Source: an uncultured Oscillospiraceae bacterium (GTDB lineage Bacteria; Bacillota; Clostridia; Oscillospirales; Oscillospiraceae). From it: a stretch of 10,735 nucleotides of DNA. Below the pieces are notes generated by a model. The model saw only the letters and a program-made list of their open reading frames with translations. It was not told the origin of the DNA and did not search any database. The stretch lies in contig CAADSF010000290.1 in NCBI GenBank assembly GCA_900751035.1, positions 1 to 10,735 of the forward strand, given 5' to 3'. The first letter of the stretch is position 1, and each line of letters begins with the position of its first letter. The position numbers and the translations under genes are program-made. Shown one piece after another: positions 6,783 to 10,735 of this stretch.

Positions 6783-7694
6783 ATGTCCAAAACCATTCTG
6801 CGGCGGCTGTTCGTACTGGCGCTCTGCGCCTGTCTTGTGCTGCTGGCCGTATTGCCCGCCGGGGCCGATTTCGGCGATTACTCCGGCGATTCCGATTTCG
6901 GTGATTCGTCCGATTGGAGCAGCTCCGATTCCAGCTGGGACAGCAGCGATTATGACAGCGACTACAGCTCCGATTCCTCCGGCGAGGGCCTCGGCGGGGC
7001 CACGCTGTGGACCATTGTCATCATTCTCGTCGTATGCTTCGCCATCGGCAACATCGGCTCCAAGAATAAGAAGAAGGCCAAGGGCGGCACCAGCTGGTCC
7101 GCGGCTGCGAACCGCAAGCTGAAGCCCATGGCTGAGTATGAGCAGCTCGACGAGAACTTCGACAAGGCCGAGCTGACCTCGAAGCTGTCGAACCTGTACG
7201 TACAGATGCAGGATTGCTGGCAGAAGAAGGATATCTCGCCCATCCGTCCGTACTGCACCGACGCGTTCTACACGCAGATGGACAATCAGCTCCAGCGCAA
7301 GAAGCAGCAGGGCCAGACCAACTACATCGAGCGCATCGCGGTTCTGTCCGTGGAGCTGCGCGGCTGGTGCCAGGAGGGCGGCAACGACGTGCTCGTCGCC
7401 CGTCTGAACACGCGCATCGTCGATTACACGCTCGACGACAAGACCGGCAGGCTCATCTCCGGCAGCAGGGACAAGGAGAAGTTCATGGTCTACGAGTGGG
7501 ACCTTGTCCGCACGACCGGCATGAAGACCGAGAAGGACAAACCCATGCAGACCGTCAACTGCCCGAACTGCGGCGCACCGGTCGAGATCAACGCCAGCGC
7601 CAAGTGCCCGTACTGCGGCAGCGTCATCACCCTCGAAGAGCACGACTTCGCCCTCAACGCCATCCGCGCCATCTCGCAGGAGACGAGAGGATAA
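6783..7694 (+). CDS. Membrane-anchored Tim44-like domain protein with Ser/Asp-rich linker and zinc ribbon
   Basis: This 303-residue protein has no assigned enzymatic role. In order: a signal-like hydrophobic N-terminus (about 5-26, possible cleavage near PAGA/D), a low-complexity Ser/Asp/Tyr/Gly stretch (about 29-68) built of imperfect SSD and DYDSD-like units, a membrane helix (about 73-91), a basic stop-transfer segment KNKKKAKGG, a Tim44/NTF2-like domain (about 115-248: LTSKLSNLYVQMQDCWQKKD, PYCTDAFYTQM) and a C-terminal CPNC...CPYC zinc ribbon (Cys260, 263, 275, 278). The basic side after the helix suggests the Tim44-like and zinc-ribbon parts are cytoplasmic and the acidic Ser/Asp segment is exposed. 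Such Tim44-like proteins recur in Firmicutes, but their function is unclear. The gene has its own promoter and a strong terminator, so it appears to be a single-gene unit. The Tim44-like assignment is from memory of the family and is moderately secure. Confidence 0.8.
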   Translation: MSKTILRRLFVLALCACLVLLAVLPAGADFGDYSGDSDFGDSSDWSSSDSSWDSSDYDSDYSSDSSGEGLGGATLWTIVIILVVCFAIGNIGSKNKKKAKGGTSWSAAANRKLKPMAEYEQLDENFDKAELTSKLSNLYVQMQDCWQKKDISPIRPYCTDAFYTQMDNQLQRKKQQGQTNYIERIAVLSVELRGWCQEGGNDVLVARLNTRIVDYTLDDKTGRLISGSRDKEKFMVYEWDLVRTTGMKTEKDKPMQTVNCPNCGAPVEINASAKCPYCGSVITLEEHDFALNAIRAISQETRG

Positions 7695-7716
7695 CACGTC
7701 GGCAACCACATTCTAC

Positions 7717-7756
7717 AAAAAGCTCCGCCGCCCGGCATTGGGCGGCGGAGCTTTTT
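7717..7756. terminator. Strong bidirectional terminator
   Basis: A perfect 17-bp stem (arms 7717-7733 and 7740-7756; core GCTCCGCCGCCC) with loop GGCATT. AAAAA and TTTTT at the outer ends provide a U-tract on either strand. It serves the Tim44-like gene (+) and the convergent cotJC remnant (-). Confidence 0.93.
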
Positions 7757-7779
7757 GATAACCGGCGCCTGCGCAGCGC

Positions 7780-8007
7780 TTACGCCTGCAGATTGAGCGC
7801 GGGGTTCATATAATAGACGTTTTTCTCGTCCAGTCTCCGGCGCAGCAGCTCGATGGCTTCGCCGAAACGCTGGAAATGCACGACCTCGCGCTCCCGCAGG
7901 AAGCGGATGGCGTCGTTCACATCCGGGTCGTCGGAAATACGGAGGATATTGTCATATGTCACGCGGGCCTTCTGTTCTGCTGCAACTGTGAAAGCACAAC
8001 ATTTCAC
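7780..8007 (-). pseudogene. cotJC: 3' remnant of cotJC-like manganese-catalase-family spore-coat gene
   Basis: Only the C-terminal part of a CotJC / manganese-catalase-family protein is present. Recognisable homology begins at 7983 with AAEQKARVTYDNIL and continues through SDDPDVNDAIRFLREREVVHFQRFGEA to the end. The His and Glu residues in REREVVHFQRFGE belong to the metal-binding ferritin-like helix of this family. The full protein is normally near 190-200 residues, so roughly two thirds is missing. The eight residues before AAEQKA (MKCCAFTV) are not CotJC-like, have no ribosome binding site, and come from the adjacent recombinase-bearing DNA. The break is therefore a junction with the element, not a point mutation. 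The gene would contribute to the inner spore coat if whole. It could be reassembled if the element excised, or it could be dead; the 5' part is not in the window. Confidence 0.8.
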
Positions 8008-8010
8008 AGT
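7985..8010. repeat. Inverted repeat at the cotJC/element junction (candidate att arm)
   Basis: ACTGTGAAA (7985-7993) and TTTCACAGT (8002-8010) are perfect 9-bp arms with an 8-bp spacer. The repeat starts right where cotJC homology ends and lies 17 bp past the recombinase stop. No T-run follows on either side, so it is not a typical terminator. Serine-integrase attachment sites commonly show imperfect dyad symmetry, so this may be part of the recombinase recognition site. That is an inference from position. Confidence 0.45.
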
Positions 8011-8027
8011 AATATCTGCGAAAATTA

Positions 8028-9581
8028 TCAGAAATTCCAGTGAATTTCGACAGGAACCTGACGCGTTTTCTTGTTTCTGCGCCCAACCGTAATATAGTCG
8101 ATCAGTACATCGGCCATCTCGCGGTTCAAATGCTCCGGATTCGTGTACTGCGCAATCAGCTCCTTGCGGTGATCCTCCGACTGCATCTGTTCTTCCAGCC
8201 GCGTGAGCTTGCTTTCACTTTCTGCAATCAGGCGTTTCATCCGCTCCCGATCTTCCGTAAACGATTTGGAAAGCTCTACAAAATCTTCTGCCGATAAGAG
8301 CCCCTTGACCTTATCAACATAAAGCTGCCGGATGCCCTCGGAATCTTCCTCGATTTTTTTCCTGTAAGCTGCCAATTCTGCAAGGAGCCGCTCTTTCCGG
8401 CCATGCAGGTTATCTTCCAGCTCAAGATTCCGCTCCAGCGCAGCTTTATCCAGATATTCAGCCGACAGACGGTTCAATTCGTCCAGTACGATTTGCTCCA
8501 GCTCTGTAACGGGAATAAATGCACCTTCACAGGAATCCGCAGAAACATGACGGTTTGCACACTGTAAATAATGTCTGCCGCGATTTTTGGAGGAGCGCAT
8601 GATATAGCCGCAGCTTGCACAATGTACTTTCCGTGCAAAAATACCGACATTCCCCGTATCAAAAGGTTTCGCTCTCTCAGCGACCAAATCCTGAACCCTG
8701 TTCCAGAGCGTTCTGTCAATGATCGCTTCGTGCGTTCCCTCAACGCGATACCATGTATCCTTGGGCCTTGGCTTGTTTTGTTTGGTCTTGTAGGATACGC
8801 TGCCGTATTTCCCCTGTACCATGTTTCCAATATAGATTTCATTGACAAGCATATCGGAGATTGCGAAATATCGCCAGAGCGTACTGTTTTTTGTTTTCGG
8901 CTGCTTGTAGCGAAGCCCATGCAGGCGCTTGTATTCGGTTGGGTTTGGAATGCCCCTGTCGTTCAGCATTCGGGCGATTGCAGTCTTGCCGTATCCTTGC
9001 GCAAATAACGTAAAAACCTCTCTGACGACCGCTGCGGCCTCCTCGTCGATAATCAAATGCCCCTTTTGCTCCGGGTCTTTCTTGTATCCGTAAAGGGCAA
9101 ATGCGCCGATGTGGAACCCGTTTACACGCCGGTTCGTCAGGACGCTTCGGATATTATCCGACATATCCTCAAGATACCATTCGTTGACAAGGCCGTTGAT
9201 CTGCCGGGATTTTTTGTTGCCCTTATTCGCGGTGTCGGCATTGTCAACAATGCTGATAAAGCGGATGCCCCAGATTGGGAACAGGCCGTGAATGTACTTC
9301 TCTACAAGCTCCAATTCGCGTGTAAAGCGCGACTGCGTTTTACAGAGAATAATATCAAACTTGCGCTTCTCTGCGTCGGCAAGCAGCCGGTTAAATTCCG
9401 GACGCTTACGGTCAGACCCCGTGTAATCATCGTCGCTGTAAATGTCGTATAGCTCCCACCCCTGTTCAACTGTGTACTGAACCAGCATCGTTTTCTGATT
9501 CTGAATACTGTTACTGTCATCGGTTTCAACTTGCTTGTTCCGATCTTCTTCGGATAAACGGCAGTAAATCGCTGCTTTCAT
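8028..9581 (-). CDS. Large serine recombinase
   Basis: This is a site-specific recombinase, 517 residues, that cuts and rejoins attachment sites through a phosphoserine link. The catalytic domain (about 1-150) begins AIYCRLSEED with nucleophile Ser10, and KTQSRFTRELE carries conserved arginines. The Recombinase domain (about 155-300) contains GYKKDPEQKGHLIID, YGKTAIARMLNDRGIPNP and ISDMLVNEIYIGNMVQGK. The zinc ribbon is Cys321, Cys324, Cys341 and Cys351. A long charged coiled coil follows (about 375-475), as in integrases that control direction of recombination. The gene appears intact. No strong ribosome binding site precedes its ATG; the stop of the 56-residue ORF is only 9 nt upstream, so translational coupling is likely. 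Base composition is visibly poorer in GC than the flanking genes, a sign of transfer. It abuts the cotJC remnant, with its 3' end toward the junction. Confidence 0.95.
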   Translation of the reverse strand: MKAAIYCRLSEEDRNKQVETDDSNSIQNQKTMLVQYTVEQGWELYDIYSDDDYTGSDRKRPEFNRLLADAEKRKFDIILCKTQSRFTRELELVEKYIHGLFPIWGIRFISIVDNADTANKGNKKSRQINGLVNEWYLEDMSDNIRSVLTNRRVNGFHIGAFALYGYKKDPEQKGHLIIDEEAAAVVREVFTLFAQGYGKTAIARMLNDRGIPNPTEYKRLHGLRYKQPKTKNSTLWRYFAISDMLVNEIYIGNMVQGKYGSVSYKTKQNKPRPKDTWYRVEGTHEAIIDRTLWNRVQDLVAERAKPFDTGNVGIFARKVHCASCGYIMRSSKNRGRHYLQCANRHVSADSCEGAFIPVTELEQIVLDELNRLSAEYLDKAALERNLELEDNLHGRKERLLAELAAYRKKIEEDSEGIRQLYVDKVKGLLSAEDFVELSKSFTEDRERMKRLIAESESKLTRLEEQMQSEDHRKELIAQYTNPEHLNREMADVLIDYITVGRRNKKTRQVPVEIHWNF

Positions 9582-9590
9582 AACAGACGC

Positions 9591-9761
9591 TCAAATGACG
9601 GGCGTTCCGTCATGCTTTTCACCGGCGCAGCCGTTTTTGCTCCGTTCCGCCTGATTGATGAGGGTAATCCAGGCGTTTGTATAGGCCTCCGTGCTGGTTG
9701 CCGACTGTCCGTTCTTGAAAATACTGCGGCACGGCGCTTTTGGCTCCTGCTTCTGCTCCAT
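9591..9761 (-). CDS. Small recombinase-associated protein, 56 residues
   Basis: This short ORF (MEQKQEPKAPCRSIFKNG..., ending GTPVI) sits directly upstream of the serine recombinase with a 9-nt gap. GGAAGGGAG lies 9 nt before its ATG. The central part, with a SIFKNG block, a Thr/Ser-rich TSTEAYT turn and a WITLINQAERSK helix, resembles short proteins I associate with recombinase-bearing elements of Clostridia; I cannot name a family. Possible roles are control of recombinase expression or direction (a recombination directionality factor-like protein), but this is only suggested by position and size. A second overlapping frame also reads through this stretch, but only this frame has a good start site and the stop-start coupling. 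Confidence 0.55.
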   Translation of the reverse strand: MEQKQEPKAPCRSIFKNGQSATSTEAYTNAWITLINQAERSKNGCAGEKHDGTPVI

Positions 9762-9803
9762 CAAAACACGCTCCCTTCCGATTCGGCAATGCTCCTTCTA
9801 TCC

Positions 9804-10075
9804 TAGCGTCAGCTGACAAGGGCACGCATACCCGCAGGACACTCCGGCCCGCCTTTCGCTGCGTTATCGTCCTTGACATACGCCGGTATGCCTGCGTCCT
9901 CTGCCTTGCGAAAAACGCGCCGGAGCGCCCTGCGGGTCTCCGAGTTTTCACGGAGCATGGACGGCAGCTGGCAAGGCAGACGAGGCAGATGGGCTGTCGC
10001 CCATCAACGAGGATAACGAAGCCAGCTGTTGTTCAGGCACGGGAAAACTATGTGTGCCCTTGTCAACTGACGCTA
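9804..10075. mobile_element. 272-bp MITE-like element with 27-bp TIRs and two hairpin arms
   Basis: The ends are inverted copies beginning TAGCGTCAGYTGACAAGG (9804-9830 and 10049-10075), with 25 of 27 positions matching. If the outer TA is the duplicated target, this is the pattern of IS630/Tc1-type transposition. The inside is fully used by two large imperfect hairpins. Arm A (9830-9937) pairs ACCCGCAGG with CCTGCGGGT, then CTCCGGC/GCCGGAG, with tip CATAC-GCCG-GTATG (9877-9890). Arm B (9944-10048) pairs GTTTTC with GAAAAC, CAGCTGGC (9965-9972) with GCCAGCTG (10021-10028), and tip ATGGGC-TGTC-GCCCAT (9989-10004). There is no credible protein in it. It is thus either a non-autonomous transposable element or a locus for a highly folded RNA. 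Its copy number cannot be judged here. Confidence 0.75.
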
Positions 10076-10127
10076 TGATTTGAAGCTGTGTATTTTACCT
10101 GTACGGCGCTGCGGGTTCAAAACAGAA

Positions 10128-10162
10128 AACCAGCAGAAAGCACCTGAGGCTTTCTGCTGGTT
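10128..10162 (-). terminator. Rho-independent terminator of the ANTAR gene
   Basis: A perfect 14-bp stem AACCAGCAGAAAGC / GCTTTCTGCTGGTT with a 7-nt loop is followed on the minus strand by TTCTGTTTTG, giving a U-rich tail. It lies 28 bp downstream of the ANTAR gene's stop codon. Confidence 0.85.
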
Positions 10163-10190
10163 GATGGGCTTCCTGCCGTGCGCGTACCGC

Positions 10191-10735
10191 TCACAGCTCA
10201 TACATACGGATGATCGTTTCTGCAATCTCGCGTTTTTTGACGCAGCGGTCCATTGCAGCCTTTTCAATCCAGCGGTGCGCGTCCTGTTCCGTCATGCCGA
10301 GTTGGCGCATGAGCAGGCCCTTTGCCTTCTGGATGCGCTCGAGGTCCTGCAGCTGTGAGCGCAGCTGGTCGGTCTGGGCCTGCATGGTCTGCATACTTTT
10401 TTTCAGCAGCAGCAGATTGCGCAGCGTCTGCATCAGGACCATCTGCTCCATCGGCCACGTCATGACGCATATGCCGCTTTTTTGCAGACTGCGCCAGACC
10501 GCGTCGTATGCCTCCTGCCGCACCAGCAGCAGGAAGACGGCCTCCGCCGCCTCCGCCAGCCCGGCGCAGCGGCGCAGTGTCTGCGCGTCCGGCGCGTCGC
10601 ACTGCACGACGATGAGCGTCGGGCACAGCTGCGCCAGCGCAGCCTGCGCTTCGTCCAGACCAGACACCGTCTGAAGCTGCACGTCCGGCTGTGCGGCTGT
10701 GAACGCGGACAAACAGACCGGCTCCGCCGCCGTGC
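10191..10735 (-). CDS. ANTAR-domain antitermination regulator with degenerate receiver (5' end outside window)
   Basis: This is the C-terminal part of an AmiR/NasR (ANTAR) RNA-binding regulator; such proteins prevent transcription termination by binding dual hairpins in leader RNAs. The ANTAR domain fills the last 60 or so residues (LRSQLQDLERIQKAKGLLM, QLGMTEQDAHRWIEKAAMD, REIAETIIRMYEL), preceded by a coiled-coil segment. The upstream half looks receiver-like (PTLIVVQCDAPDA, ICVMTWPME), but the usual phospho-acceptor Asp position is Gln and the conserved Lys-Pro is Trp-Pro. It therefore probably does not respond by Asp phosphorylation. A TTG at 10712 could start a shorter protein, but the frame stays open to the window edge with receiver-like sequence, so I treat the CDS as partial. 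In related clostridia such genes often sit near glutamine synthetase; this cannot be checked here. Confidence 0.85.
   Translation of the reverse strand, partial: TAAEPVCLSAFTAAQPDVQLQTVSGLDEAQAALAQLCPTLIVVQCDAPDAQTLRRCAGLAEAAEAVFLLLVRQEAYDAVWRSLQKSGICVMTWPMEQMVLMQTLRNLLLLKKSMQTMQAQTDQLRSQLQDLERIQKAKGLLMRQLGMTEQDAHRWIEKAAMDRCVKKREIAETIIRMYEL

Noticed and set aside
5781..7709. 642-residue open frame on the minus strand opposite the IclR and Tim44-like genes
   Set aside because: It runs antisense to two well-supported genes and its translation is low-complexity (Ala/Leu/Asp/Gly-rich) with no domain, as expected for the complement of GC-rich codons.
9619..9951. 110-residue minus-strand frame covering the left part of the TIR element and the 56-residue ORF
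   Set aside because: It crosses the TIR boundary, has no good start and its content is arginine-rich complement. An internal TTG start near 9790 has a ribosome-binding-like AGAAGGAG, but the alternative frame with ATG at 9761 has the more plausible sequence and couples to the recombinase.
9740..10078. 112-residue plus-strand frame through the TIR element
   Set aside because: It is made of both hairpin arms and both TIRs; the translation reflects palindromic DNA, not a protein.
10091..10127. tRNA-like T-arm string GGGTTCAAAAC, possible att site in a tRNA
   Set aside because: No acceptor, D or anticodon arm can be built around it on either strand.

Overview
The window comes from a GC-rich, low-motif-noise Firmicute chromosome. 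Strong AGGAGG ribosome binding sites, a YesN/YesM-type two-component pair, a spore-coat CotJC (manganese-catalase family) remnant and an ANTAR regulator together suggest a gut-type member of the Clostridia, probably Oscillospiraceae-like. The lineage is inferred from gene families and codon style, not from a marker gene.

Layout. (1) Positions 1-1325 (+): most of a MgtE magnesium channel whose start lies before the window. It ends in a classic terminator, followed by a cluster of three tandem hairpins (1366-1445) in the gap to the convergent operon. (2) Positions 1450-5715 (-): a tightly packed three-gene signalling operon. In transcription order it holds a YesN-type AraC response regulator, a YesM-type Cache/HAMP histidine kinase and a sugar-binding lipoprotein (Peripla_BP_4). 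No ABC permease or ATPase follows, so the binding protein probably acts as the sensor subunit. (3) Positions 5716-5912: a divergent control region with promoters for both sides and an 8-bp-arm palindrome over the -10 box of the signalling operon. (4) Positions 5913-6683 (+): an IclR-family regulator. (5) Positions 6783-7694 (+): a secreted or membrane-anchored Tim44-like protein with a Ser/Asp-rich linker and a C-terminal zinc ribbon, ending in a 17-bp bidirectional terminator.

(6) Positions 7780-9761 (-): an accessory segment of visibly lower GC. A large serine recombinase and a 56-residue companion ORF abut the 3' part of a cotJC-like gene, which is cut just before its Ala-Ala-Glu-Gln-Lys-Ala stretch. 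This looks like one end of a recombinase-borne element integrated in a spore-coat gene. The 5' part of cotJC is not in the window, so the element either continues beyond the right edge or has decayed. (7) Positions 9804-10075: a 272-bp non-coding element with 27-bp terminal inverted repeats (25/27 matching), TA at both ends and two large nested hairpin arms filling the interior. It looks like a MITE and lies about 40 bp upstream of the recombinase unit. (8) Positions 10128-10735 (-): a terminator and the 3' part of an ANTAR-domain regulator whose receiver-like half lacks the phospho-acceptor Asp.

The most noteworthy parts are the cotJC/recombinase junction, the doubly-armed TIR element beside it, and the transporter-less binding-protein/YesM/YesN sensor operon.
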